DNA from: an uncultured bacterium
GTDB lineage: Bacteria > Actinomycetota > Actinomycetes > S36-B12
DNA length: 17,715 nt
NCBI GenBank assembly: GCA_903908025.1
Contig: CAIVQM010000349.1
Coordinates: forward strand, 1 to 17,715
Direction of reading: 5' to 3'
Shown here: in pieces, positions 1 through 7,333 of the stretch
Layout of the letters: each line of letters opens with the position of its first letter
How positions within the stretch are numbered: position 1 is the first letter of the stretch
Translations under genes and position numbers: made by a program
The notes under the pieces: generated by a model
The model's database searches: none
What the model saw: the letters and a program-made list of their open reading frames with translations, nothing else
Told to the model about the DNA's origin: nothing

Positions 1-732
1 ACCGACCTTCATCGCCTCGGCCAGGTCGTGGGTGATGAAGACCATCGTCTTGCCGAGATCCCGATGCAGGCGCATGACCTCTGCCTGCATGTCCCGGCGG
101 ATGAGCGGGTCGAGCGCACTGAACGGCTCGTCCAGGAACATGACCTTCGGATCAACGGCCAGTGCCCGCGCGAGTCCCACGCGTTGCTGCATGCCGCCCG
201 AGAGCTGCTCTGGGTACGCGTTGGCGTAGCCGTGCAGGCCCACGAGCTCGATCACCTCGTTGGCCCGTGCATGGCGGGCCTCCTTCTTCACACCATTGAT
301 CTCGAGGCTGTAGGCGATGTTGTCGATGACCCGGCGGTGTGGCAGAAGGCCGAAGTGCTGGAAGACCATGGAGAACTGCGTGCGCCGCAGCTCCCGCAGT
401 CGGGAGGGCGATGCCTTCAGGATGTCCTCGCCGCTGACGAGGACGCTGCCCTCGGTGGGCTCGATCAGGCGCGTAAGGCAGCGCACCAACGTCGACTTGC
501 CTGAGCCCGAGAGCCCCATGACGACGAAGACCTCCCCCGGCGCGACATCGAAGGACACGTCGCGCACGGCGGCGACGCAACCGGTCTCATTGAGCAGTTC
601 CTTGCGGGTGAGGTCCGCGAGAGGCGTGCCGACGACCTTGTCAGCGCTGGGTCCGAAGACCTTCCACAGCGATCGCACCGAGATCGCCGCCGCGGCGTCG
701 GCGACCGCGGGCATCGACGACTCCTCGCTCAC
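1..732 (-). CDS. proV: Glycine betaine/proline betaine ABC transporter ATP-binding protein (ProV/OpuAA type), 3' end cut by window edge
   Basis: ATPase subunit of a quaternary-amine importer, coupling ATP hydrolysis on the cytoplasmic face to uptake of glycine betaine or choline-like compounds. The 244 visible codons show an N-terminal ProV-like segment (LWKVFGPSADK, about residues 22-32), Walker A GLSGSGKST (73-81), Q-loop Gln about 125, signature LSGGMQQR (177-184), Walker B VMFLDEP (197-203) and switch His in ITHD (235). The C-terminal part, where CBS domains occur in some family members, lies outside the window. I chose the GTG start at 732 because it overlaps the betB stop (GTGA) and follows GGAGGTG at good spacing; an ATG at 714 is the alternative. 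It is last in the mttB-betA-betB-proV order, so permease and binding-protein genes would be expected beyond the left edge. The family is clear; the exact substrate is inferred from context. Confidence 0.93.
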   Translation of the reverse strand, partial: MSEESSMPAVADAAAAISVRSLWKVFGPSADKVVGTPLADLTRKELLNETGCVAAVRDVSFDVAPGEVFVVMGLSGSGKSTLVRCLTRLIEPTEGSVLVSGEDILKASPSRLRELRRTQFSMVFQHFGLLPHRRVIDNIAYSLEINGVKKEARHARANEVIELVGLHGYANAYPEQLSGGMQQRVGLARALAVDPKVMFLDEPFSALDPLIRRDMQAEVMRLHRDLGKTMVFITHDLAEAMKVG

Positions 733-2222
733 GCGGACACCTCCGGAGAAGACTCCCCCGCAAACCATCCGCTCGGGGCCGGGTTCAGATTCTGGTAGAC
801 GTGCTTGGCCTCGAGGTACTCCTGCATCCCTGTGGGCCCGAGTTCGCGACCCACCCCCGACTGCTTGAACCCGCCCCACTCCGCCTGCGGCAGGTACGGG
901 TGGTAATCGTTGATCCAGATCGTGCCGTGGCGCAGGCGCTTTGCAACGCGCTGCACTCGACCGGCGTCTGACGACCACACGGCACCGGCCAGGCCGTACA
1001 TCGTGTCGTTCCCGATCGCGATCGCCTCGTCCTCGGTGCGGAAGGTCTCGACCGTCATGACCGGGCCGAAGGACTCGTCCTGCACGCATCCCATCGTCGT
1101 CATGCAGCCGTCGAGAATCGTCGGCAGGAAGTAGCACCCGTCAGCGAGCGCCGGATCCGTCGGCGGGGTGCCGCCACATCGCAGCACGGCGCCTTCGGCG
1201 ACCGCCGCGTCGACATAGCGCTGGACCTTCTCGCGATGGGCAGCGGAGATGAGCGTGCCGGTCTCCGCGTTGTCGTCGAACGGGCCGCCAAGCCGGATCA
1301 GGGCTGCGCGCTCGACGAGCGCATCGACGAACGCATCGTGGATCGACTCCTCGACGATCAGCCGGGCTCCCGCCGAGCAGACCTGTCCCGAATGCAGGAA
1401 GACGGCCGTCAGCGCGTTGTCGAGCGCGGCATCGAGATCGGCATCGGCGAAGACGATGTTCGGGTTCTTCCCGCCGAGTTCGAGCGCCACCTTCTTCACG
1501 GTTCCGGCCGCTGCCGCCATCACGCGGCGCCCAGTGAGCAGGCCACCGGTGAAGGACACCAGATCGACATCGGGATGCTCGCTGAGTGGCGCACCAGCCT
1601 CGGGACCCGCGCCCAGGACGAGGTTCGCGACGCCGTCGGGCAGGCCGGCCTCCTGCAGGATTCCCATGAGCAGGATGGTCGTGCTGGGCGTGAGTTCACT
1701 GGGCTTGATGACGAAGGTGTTGCCGGTCGCCAGCGCGGGAGCGACCTTCCATGAGGCCTGCAGAAGGGGGTAGTTCCACGGCGTGATCAGCCCGCACACG
1801 CCGACCGGCTCGAAGTCGATGCGTGAGAGGAATCCGTCATTGCCGGTCTCGACGACTCGCCCCGAGAATCCCTGGGCCATCCCTGCGAAGTAGCGGAAGC
1901 AGCGCACCACGTCGGCGACGTCGTAGCGAGCCTCGACGATCCGCTTGCCGGTGTCGAGGGACTCCGCTCGCGCGATCTTCTCGACATCGCGCTCGAGCAG
2001 GTCGGCGACGCGGCCCAGGAGCGCAGACCGGTCGGTTGCGGAGGTGTGCGGCCACGGCCCGTCGTCGAAAGCCCGCCGTGCCGCTGCAATGGCAGCGACC
2101 GTGTCGTCGCTGCCCGCCTCGTCGACAACGGCGACCAGCGAGCCGTCGGCTGGGCAGCGGATCTCACGGGTGCGGCCCGTCACCGAGGCAACCCATCGGC
2201 CGTCGATCAGGAGATCTGCCAA
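729..2222 (-). CDS. betB: Betaine aldehyde dehydrogenase (aldehyde dehydrogenase superfamily)
   Basis: NAD(P)-dependent cytosolic aldehyde dehydrogenase of 497 aa, the usual family length. It should oxidise betaine aldehyde made by the upstream BetA to glycine betaine. Visible motifs are PWN with Asn150, the nucleotide-fold segment FTGGLLTG (225-231 region), ELGGKNP with general-base Glu248, and GQVC with nucleophilic Cys282. FTGG in place of the commoner FTGS is seen in BetB-type enzymes as far as I recall. The start is TTG at 2222, preceded by GAGGG about 10 nt upstream; no better ATG start is evident. It lies 48 nt downstream of betA and overlaps the transporter ATPase start by 3 nt, so it is probably cotranscribed with both. 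Substrate specificity rests on the neighbouring betA; other aldehydes are possible on sequence alone. Confidence 0.92.
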   Translation of the reverse strand: MADLLIDGRWVASVTGRTREIRCPADGSLVAVVDEAGSDDTVAAIAAARRAFDDGPWPHTSATDRSALLGRVADLLERDVEKIARAESLDTGKRIVEARYDVADVVRCFRYFAGMAQGFSGRVVETGNDGFLSRIDFEPVGVCGLITPWNYPLLQASWKVAPALATGNTFVIKPSELTPSTTILLMGILQEAGLPDGVANLVLGAGPEAGAPLSEHPDVDLVSFTGGLLTGRRVMAAAAGTVKKVALELGGKNPNIVFADADLDAALDNALTAVFLHSGQVCSAGARLIVEESIHDAFVDALVERAALIRLGGPFDDNAETGTLISAAHREKVQRYVDAAVAEGAVLRCGGTPPTDPALADGCYFLPTILDGCMTTMGCVQDESFGPVMTVETFRTEDEAIAIGNDTMYGLAGAVWSSDAGRVQRVAKRLRHGTIWINDYHPYLPQAEWGGFKQSGVGRELGPTGMQEYLEAKHVYQNLNPAPSGWFAGESSPEVSA

Positions 2223-2270
2223 CGTGCGTACCCTCGCTTGTCTCGTTAGTCCGTCGCAACCGGTCGGCCG

Positions 2271-3932
2271 CTAGGCCGTCGCCTGCCGTTCACCGTGACG
2301 ATAGAACGAAACGTGCTCAGGCGGCAGCGGATTGGCGCCACTGATGAGGTCGGCCGCCTTCTCAGCGATCATCATCGTCGGAGCGTAGAGGTTGGCATTG
2401 GTGATGTACGGCATGACCGACGCGTCCACGACTCGCAGCCCCTGAGTGCCATGCACCCCCATCGTGAGCGGATCGACGACCGACATGTCGTCGGTGCCCA
2501 TCCGACAGGTGCAGGACGGGTGGTAGGCCGTCTCCCCATCCCGTCGGACCCATTCCAGGATCTGCTCGGGAGTACTGACTTCCGGTCCGGGTGAGATCTC
2601 GCCGCCGCTGAAGGGCTCGAAGGCCGGCTGGGCCAGGATCTCGCGCGCCACGGCGACCGCCTCCACCCACTCACGTCGGTCCTGCTCCGTCGACAGGTAG
2701 TTCATCCTGATCGCCGGGGCTGCCGTGGGGTCGGCGCTCGTGATACGCACGGATCCGCGTGCATCGCTGTACATCGGGCCGATGTGCACCTGGTAGCCGT
2801 GGCCGCCCGCGGGAGCCGTGCCGTCGTAGCGCACGGCGATCGGCAGGAAGTGGAACATCAGATTCGGGTATGCCGCCTCGTCGTTGCTGCGCGCAAATCC
2901 GCCACCCTCGAAGTGGTTCGAGGCACCTGGGCCGGAGCGCAGGAACAGCCACTCCGCACCGATGAACGGACGCTTCCACAGTTTGAGGTTCGGGTTCAGC
3001 GAGACGGGCTGTTTCGCCGTGTGCTGCACGTAGACCTCGAGGTGGTCCTGCAGGTTCTCACCGACACCAGGCAGGTGGTGGACGGGCTCGACTCCCACGC
3101 TGCGAAGGTGGTCAGCGTCGCCGATCCCCGATAGCTGCAGCAACTGCGGCGAGTTGAACGCGCCACCGCACAGGATCACCTCGCCCGCGTCGATGCGGCG
3201 GAGTTTGCCCTTGGGGTCGGTGACCTCCACGCCCGTCGCCCGCGTGCCGTCCATGAGCACTCGGGTCACGAGGGCGTTCGTCAGGACAGTGAGGTTCGGC
3301 CGGTCCATCACGGGATGCAGGTAGGCACCCGCGGCCGAGAGCCGCCGCCCGCGCTGCAGGCTCTGGTCGAAGGCCGCGAAGCCCTCCTGCCGGTAGCCGT
3401 TCACGTCGGAGGTCAGGGAATGCCCCGCCTGCTGGACGGCCTCGAAGAAGGCTCCGAACAGCGGGTTCGCGACCGGGCCCCGCTCGAGCCGCAGGGGCCC
3501 ACTGTCGCCGCGCCAGTCGTCGGCACCCGTCGGGCAGGTCTCCATGCGCTTGAAGTAGGGCAGGCAGTGCGCGTAGTCCCATGACCCCATGCCGGGATCG
3601 GCACCCCAGCGCTCGTAGTCGAGCGGATTGCCTCGCTGGAAGATCATCCCGTTGATGCTGCTGGACCCGCCGAGCACCTTGCCCCGGCCCTGAGTGACAC
3701 GACGGTCGTCCATGAAGGGCTCAGGCTCGGTCGAGTACATCCAGTCGTAGCGCGGATTGCCGATCGGGAAGGTCAGCGCCGCCGGCATGTGGATGTATAC
3801 ATCCCACCAGCTGTCGGGACGCCCGGCCTCCAGGACCAGGACGGAGGCAGACGGGTCGGCCGACAGTCGATTGGCGACGGCACTCCCCGCTGATCCGCCG
3901 CCGACGATGACGTAGTCGTACGTCTTGGCCAT
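2271..3932 (-). CDS. betA: Choline dehydrogenase (GMC-family FAD oxidoreductase)
   Basis: GMC oxidoreductase of 553 aa, very close to the usual BetA length; it oxidises choline to betaine aldehyde and passes electrons to the respiratory chain. N-terminal FAD-binding Rossmann motif GGGSAGSAVANRLS (11-24), then VLVLEAG (31-37). The GMC signature region has GRGKVLGGSSSINGM, the second signature has GAFNSPQLLQLSGIG, and the catalytic pair is His471 in YHPSCTCRMG plus an Asn near 514 in TNANLYAPT. The open frame extends upstream to 4196, but those 88 codons lie inside the methyltransferase gene. The ATG at 3932 begins the FAD fold and sits 1 nt after that gene's stop, which indicates translational coupling. 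Other GMC alcohol oxidases share the fold, but pairing with betB supports choline. Confidence 0.93.
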   Translation of the reverse strand: MAKTYDYVIVGGGSAGSAVANRLSADPSASVLVLEAGRPDSWWDVYIHMPAALTFPIGNPRYDWMYSTEPEPFMDDRRVTQGRGKVLGGSSSINGMIFQRGNPLDYERWGADPGMGSWDYAHCLPYFKRMETCPTGADDWRGDSGPLRLERGPVANPLFGAFFEAVQQAGHSLTSDVNGYRQEGFAAFDQSLQRGRRLSAAGAYLHPVMDRPNLTVLTNALVTRVLMDGTRATGVEVTDPKGKLRRIDAGEVILCGGAFNSPQLLQLSGIGDADHLRSVGVEPVHHLPGVGENLQDHLEVYVQHTAKQPVSLNPNLKLWKRPFIGAEWLFLRSGPGASNHFEGGGFARSNDEAAYPNLMFHFLPIAVRYDGTAPAGGHGYQVHIGPMYSDARGSVRITSADPTAAPAIRMNYLSTEQDRREWVEAVAVAREILAQPAFEPFSGGEISPGPEVSTPEQILEWVRRDGETAYHPSCTCRMGTDDMSVVDPLTMGVHGTQGLRVVDASVMPYITNANLYAPTMMIAEKAADLISGANPLPPEHVSFYRHGERQATA

Positions 3933-3933
3933 G

Positions 3934-5400
3934 TCAGTCGCCGAGCTCGGCGCGACGACGCACGACGAATGCCTCGAGCTCCTCCCGCAGGGCAGGGTCC
4001 ATCGGCGGCATCTCGTACTCCTCGATCTTCTTGTCAGCGATCTCACCAGCTCGGGTGGCGGTATCGCGTGCACCAAGTCGGTTCCAGCGCTCGAAGTTAT
4101 CGGAAGAGGAGAGGAACGGACGGTAGAAGCAGTCGCGGAAGCGCTCCATCGTGTGGGCTGCGCCAAGGAAGTGCCCGCCGTGGCCCACTTCCTCATGCGC
4201 GCCGAAGGCCAGCGACTCCTCGTCGATCTCCAGCGGGGTGAATTCGCGCTGCAGGGACTCCAGCACCTGGACGTCCATCACGTACTTCTCGTAGCTCGCC
4301 ACGAGACCGCCCTCGAGCCAGCCTGCCGTGTGCATGACGAAGTTCGCACCGGCGAGGAAGGTCGGGAGCATCGTCATGAGGGACTCGTAGGCCGCCTGCG
4401 CATCGGGGGTCTGCGATGAGTTGAGCCCGCCGCCGGTGCGGAAGGGGAGCCCGAAGCGGCGGGCGATCTGGCCGGTGCACAGCAGGCCGATGGCCGACTC
4501 GGGGGTGCCGAACTGCGGGGAGCCGGACTGCATGTCGATGTTGGAGAGGAACGAGCCGAACACGACGGGCGCACCGGGCCGGATCAGCTGCGAGAGGGCG
4601 ATGCCCGACAGCGACTCGGCGATCTGCTGAACCAGGGCGGCCGGGATCGAGACGGGCGACATGGCACCCATCAGGAGGAACGGCGTCATGATCACCGGCT
4701 GGCTGGCCTTGGTGTACTCGAACTGCGCGTCGAGCATGCGGTCGTCCCATCGCAGGGGCGAGTTGCAGTTGACCAGCGAGATGCAGAAGGGCTTGTCCTC
4801 GATCGACTGCCGCCCTCCGAAGACCATCTCACCCATCGCGATGGTGTCGAGGGCGTTCTGCTGGCTGACGACGTTGCCCATGATGATCTTGTCGGTGTAC
4901 ATGAGCGCCGTCGACACCATGTCGAGGTGACGCGAGTCGAGCGGGGCGTCATTCGGCTCGACGACGACGCCGCCCACGCTGTCCATCGCAGTGAATGACT
5001 GCGCGAGCTTGCAGAAGTTCCGGAAGTCCTCCATCGAGCCGTCGCGGCGCACATCGCCCCTGCGAACGAACGGCGAACCGTAGTTGCTCGAGAAGACCAT
5101 GTGGTTGCCGCCGATGTGCACGTCGTTGGCATGGTTGCGTGCCTGCATATCGAACTCGCGCGGCGCCTTGGCCACCTGCTCGAGGACGAAGTCCGGGTCG
5201 AGGAACACCTTGTCGCCGTCGATCCGCTGGCCGGCCGCACGGAAGAGTTCCAGGGCCTCGGGCTTCATGAACTCGATCCCGAGTTCCGTGAGGATCCGCT
5301 TCCACCCCTTGTCCAGGGTCTCCATCGCCTGCTCGGAGAGGATCTCGTATCGCGGCATGTTGTTGACGAACACAGGCGCGTCCTTCGGGTCGGTCGGCAT
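3934..5400 (-). CDS. mtgB: MttB-family (trimethylamine methyltransferase family) protein without pyrrolysine; probable glycine betaine:corrinoid methyltransferase
   Basis: Predicted TIM-barrel methyltransferase of 488 aa that moves a methyl group from a quaternary amine to a Co(I) corrinoid protein. The frame is read through without any internal amber codon, so it belongs with the non-pyrrolysine members of the MttB superfamily, which include the glycine betaine enzyme MtgB and proline betaine and carnitine enzymes. The C-terminal GHGGHFLGAAHT (406-417) resembles the conserved GGHFLG-HT segment of the family. Betaine is inferred as substrate because betA, betB and a ProV-like gene follow in the same operon and a dimethylglycine dehydrogenase-type gene lies nearby. 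I chose ATG 5400 over the in-frame ATG at 5463: the extra 21 codons run through the GTTCC/GGAAC operator region and a plausible -10. No strong ribosome binding site is visible for either. First gene of the minus-strand operon, divergent from iclR. Confidence 0.88.
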   Translation of the reverse strand: MPTDPKDAPVFVNNMPRYEILSEQAMETLDKGWKRILTELGIEFMKPEALELFRAAGQRIDGDKVFLDPDFVLEQVAKAPREFDMQARNHANDVHIGGNHMVFSSNYGSPFVRRGDVRRDGSMEDFRNFCKLAQSFTAMDSVGGVVVEPNDAPLDSRHLDMVSTALMYTDKIIMGNVVSQQNALDTIAMGEMVFGGRQSIEDKPFCISLVNCNSPLRWDDRMLDAQFEYTKASQPVIMTPFLLMGAMSPVSIPAALVQQIAESLSGIALSQLIRPGAPVVFGSFLSNIDMQSGSPQFGTPESAIGLLCTGQIARRFGLPFRTGGGLNSSQTPDAQAAYESLMTMLPTFLAGANFVMHTAGWLEGGLVASYEKYVMDVQVLESLQREFTPLEIDEESLAFGAHEEVGHGGHFLGAAHTMERFRDCFYRPFLSSSDNFERWNRLGARDTATRAGEIADKKIEEYEMPPMDPALREELEAFVVRRRAELGD

Positions 5401-5511
5401 AGGCCGAAGCGGTTGACCGGGCGTGTTGCCGATCCTACACTCAGCGTGGAACTTGTGTTCCATAATGCGGAACTAGTGGATCGTCATTCGGCGGCCCTCA
5501 CGGGAGGTGGC
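5401..5511. promoter_or_regulatory. Divergent promoter region between the methyltransferase operon and the iclR operon
   Basis: This 111-bp gap separates two divergent operons and must hold both promoters. On the minus strand TAGGAT (5437 to 5432) could be a -10 giving a short leader before ATG 5400. On the plus strand CATAAT (5461-5466) could be a -10 for iclR, leaving about 39 nt of leader that ends in the strong GGGAGGTGG at 5502-5510. No convincing -35 boxes are visible for either. The GTTCC/GGAAC repeats lie across both candidate promoters, so one regulator could control both directions. Promoter positions are inference. Confidence 0.5.
5448..5473. promoter_or_regulatory. Probable IclR-family operator (GGAAC/GTTCC inverted repeats)
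   Basis: Three half-sites are spaced regularly: GGAAC (5448-5452), GTTCC (5457-5461) and GGAAC (5469-5473). They form two overlapping inverted repeats, GGAACTTGTGTTCC and the 17-bp GTTCCATAATGCGGAAC. IclR-family regulators commonly bind short palindromes of this TTCC-N-GGAA style next to their own gene. The element lies between the divergent starts and overlaps the plus-strand -10 candidate, so repression of both operons, released by a pathway compound, is a reasonable inference. Binding itself is not shown by sequence. Confidence 0.6.
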
Positions 5512-6285
5512 ATGCAGGCGACAGCCGGTACGCAGGCCGTCGATCGCGCGGCGCAGCTCCTCGTGTCGATTCTCGAGTCCGACGAGCCACTCACCTTCAC
5601 TGACCTGCAGCGCGAAAGCGGTCTGGCCAAGAGCACCGTCTCCCGGTTGCTGTCCAGTCTGGAGCACAACGAACTCGTAGCCCGCGATGAAGACGGGACC
5701 CTGCACCCAGGCTCCGTGCTCACCCGGTTTGCCCACGCCAACCGCCCGTATGACGAGCTCCTCACCCTGGCCGCTCCGCACCTTGACGCGATCAGCGCCT
5801 CAACGGGCGAAACCGTCAACATCGCGGTCGTCGTGGGACACGAGGTCGAGCAGATCGCGCAGGTCGACTCCACCTTCCTCATGGGCAATGTGAACTGGGT
5901 CGGCATGCGGGTTCCCCTGCACTGCACTGCGCTGGGAAAGGTGTTCCTGGCAGAGGGCACCTCGCTCCCCGACGGGCGCCTCGAGCGCCGCACCCCACGG
6001 ACGATCGCCGGACGCGACCGCCTCGAAGCCGAACTGACGCGCGTCCGCAAGCAGGGCTGGGCAGTCGCCGACTCCGAGCTCGAGCCCGGCCTTGTGGCCA
6101 TCGCAGCGCCCGTGCGCTCGGCCGACGGGACGTGCGTTGCTGCCCTGTCCGTATCGGGGCCGTCTGTCCGGATCGGACGCGATCGGTTCGTGGCGATCGG
6201 CGAACTGCTCGTCCGCGAGGCGAGCGCACTCTCAGTAGAACTCGGCTACCCAACGACCAAGCAGCGGAAGGCAGGCGCAGCATGA
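5512..6285 (+). CDS. IclR-family transcriptional regulator
   Basis: DNA-binding regulator of 257 aa, the normal IclR length. The N-terminal winged helix-turn-helix covers about 10-70, with recognition helix region LAKSTVSRLLSSLEHNEL (38-55); the C-terminal effector-binding domain covers about 75-250 and includes the typical segment around LHCTALGKVFLA. The open frame runs upstream to 5101, but ATG 5512 follows an excellent GGAGGT and begins the conserved domain. It is the first gene of the plus-strand operon, overlaps the corrinoid protein gene by 4 nt (ATGA), and faces the methyltransferase operon across a palindromic site, so it likely regulates itself and both operons. The effector is unknown; choline, betaine or dimethylglycine are guesses from context. 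Confidence 0.93.
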   Translation: MQATAGTQAVDRAAQLLVSILESDEPLTFTDLQRESGLAKSTVSRLLSSLEHNELVARDEDGTLHPGSVLTRFAHANRPYDELLTLAAPHLDAISASTGETVNIAVVVGHEVEQIAQVDSTFLMGNVNWVGMRVPLHCTALGKVFLAEGTSLPDGRLERRTPRTIAGRDRLEAELTRVRKQGWAVADSELEPGLVAIAAPVRSADGTCVAALSVSGPSVRIGRDRFVAIGELLVREASALSVELGYPTTKQRKAGAA

Positions 6286-6947
6286 CGCCCGACGAGATCC
6301 TCAAGAACCTCTATGACGAGACGATGGTGGGCAATGCCCCGGCCGTCCTCGCGCTGACGAACGAGGGCCTCTCCATCGGGATGACTCCGGAGCAGATCCT
6401 GTTCGAGGCGCTCATCCCCTCGCTGGAGGAGGTGGGCGCGCGCTTCGAGCGCGGCGACTACTTCGTGCCGGAGATGCTCATCGCCGGCCGGGCCATGTCT
6501 GGTGCGCTGGATGTCCTGCGGCCGCTGCTCGCCCAGACTGGTGTCGAGACCGTCGGCACGTTCCTCATGGGCACGGTCAAGGGCGATGTGCACGACATCG
6601 GCAAGAACCTCGTCAACATCATGCTCGAGGGCGCTGGCTTCCATGTCATCGACATCGGTGTGCAGGCCGCACCGGAGAAGTTCATCGCTGGCATCGAGGA
6701 GCACAAGCCCGACATCGTCGGAATGTCAGCCTTCCTGACGACGACCATGCCGATGTTCAAGGCCAATATCAACGCGATCGAGAAGGCCGGCCTGCGCGAT
6801 CAGGTCATCATCATGGTGGGCGGTGCACCCGTGACCCAGGAGTATGCGGATGTATGCGGGGCCGACGGCTACGCAGCTGACGCCGCCACTGCTGTGCGCC
6901 GCGCAAAGGACCTCATCGCCAAGCGCCGCGCCTCCGTGAACGCCTAG
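6282..6947 (+). CDS. Corrinoid (B12-binding) protein, methyltransferase partner of the MtbC/MttC/MtgC type
   Basis: Small methyl-carrier protein of 221 aa, the usual size. Residues 1-85 form the helical cap domain typical of methionine-synthase-like B12 modules; about 90-215 form the cobalamin-binding Rossmann fold. GDVHDIGKNL (101-110) carries the DxHxxG motif, with His104 as probable lower cobalt ligand, followed by the GMSAFLTTTM and GGAPV segments that line the nucleotide tail. It should accept the methyl group from the divergent MttB-family enzyme and donate it to THF through the methyltransferase at 8255-9130. ATG 6282 overlaps the iclR stop by 4 nt, with GGAAGG upstream; a longer upstream frame lies inside iclR and is discarded. 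The preferred methylamine substrate cannot be read from this protein alone. Confidence 0.93.
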   Translation: MTPDEILKNLYDETMVGNAPAVLALTNEGLSIGMTPEQILFEALIPSLEEVGARFERGDYFVPEMLIAGRAMSGALDVLRPLLAQTGVETVGTFLMGTVKGDVHDIGKNLVNIMLEGAGFHVIDIGVQAAPEKFIAGIEEHKPDIVGMSAFLTTTMPMFKANINAIEKAGLRDQVIIMVGGAPVTQEYADVCGADGYAADAATAVRRAKDLIAKRRASVNA

Positions 6948-6952
6948 CAGCC

Positions 6953-7333
6953 ATGGGCGGTCTGCTCCCCCTGATCGAGCACGGGATCAAGAAGCCCGTG
7001 TGGGACTGCCGCATGTGCGGGCAGTGCGTGCTGCACAGCACGGGGATGACCTGCCCGATGACCTGCCCGAAGACGCTCCGCAACGGGCCCTGCGGCGGCG
7101 TGCGCGAGGACGGGCACTGCGAGGTGGTCCCGGAGATGCGCTGCATCTGGGTGAAGGCCCACGACCGTTCTCAGCACATGCCGCTCCTTCCCCGCTCATG
7201 GCGCGAGGAGTTCGATCACCTCCGGCCGCCGGTCAACAATGCACTGCAGGGCCAGTCGTCCTGGCTCAACCTGCTGAACGGCCGGGATCGCGTGACCCCG
7301 CCCGGCTGGGCTGCCTCGGAGGCGCACGCATGA
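6953..7333 (+). CDS. metV: Cys-rich MetV-like protein (methylenetetrahydrofolate reductase C-terminal domain family)
   Basis: Stand-alone 126-aa protein resembling the MTHFR_C domain (the MetV subunit of acetogen MetFV-type complexes). Its N-terminal half has closely spaced cysteines: CRMCGQC near residues 20-26, TCPMTCPK near 33-40, GPCGG near 45-49, then HC and RC. These look like zinc or iron-sulfur ligands; which metal cannot be told. The gene starts 5 nt after the corrinoid protein stop and overlaps metF by 4 nt (ATGA), the layout expected for a MetF partner. Known family role: MetV works with the flavoprotein MetF in interconverting methylene- and methyl-THF. Oxidation of methyl-THF is inferred here from the catabolic context. 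The electron acceptor is unknown. Confidence 0.82.
   Translation: MGGLLPLIEHGIKKPVWDCRMCGQCVLHSTGMTCPMTCPKTLRNGPCGGVREDGHCEVVPEMRCIWVKAHDRSQHMPLLPRSWREEFDHLRPPVNNALQGQSSWLNLLNGRDRVTPPGWAASEAHA

Noticed and set aside
152..580. 142-codon open frame on the minus strand inside the transporter gene
   Set aside because: Arg-rich out-of-frame shadow; the proper frame from 732 to 1 carries all ABC ATPase motifs.
2265..2278. CGGCC-GCTA-GGCCG hairpin at the betA stop as a terminator
   Set aside because: Only 5 bp of stem, no T-tract, and betB follows within 48 nt in the same direction; likely chance in GC-rich DNA.
5401..5463. Longer methyltransferase start at 5463
   Set aside because: It would place coding sequence through the operator and a plausible promoter, and the added residues do not look like the family's N terminus.
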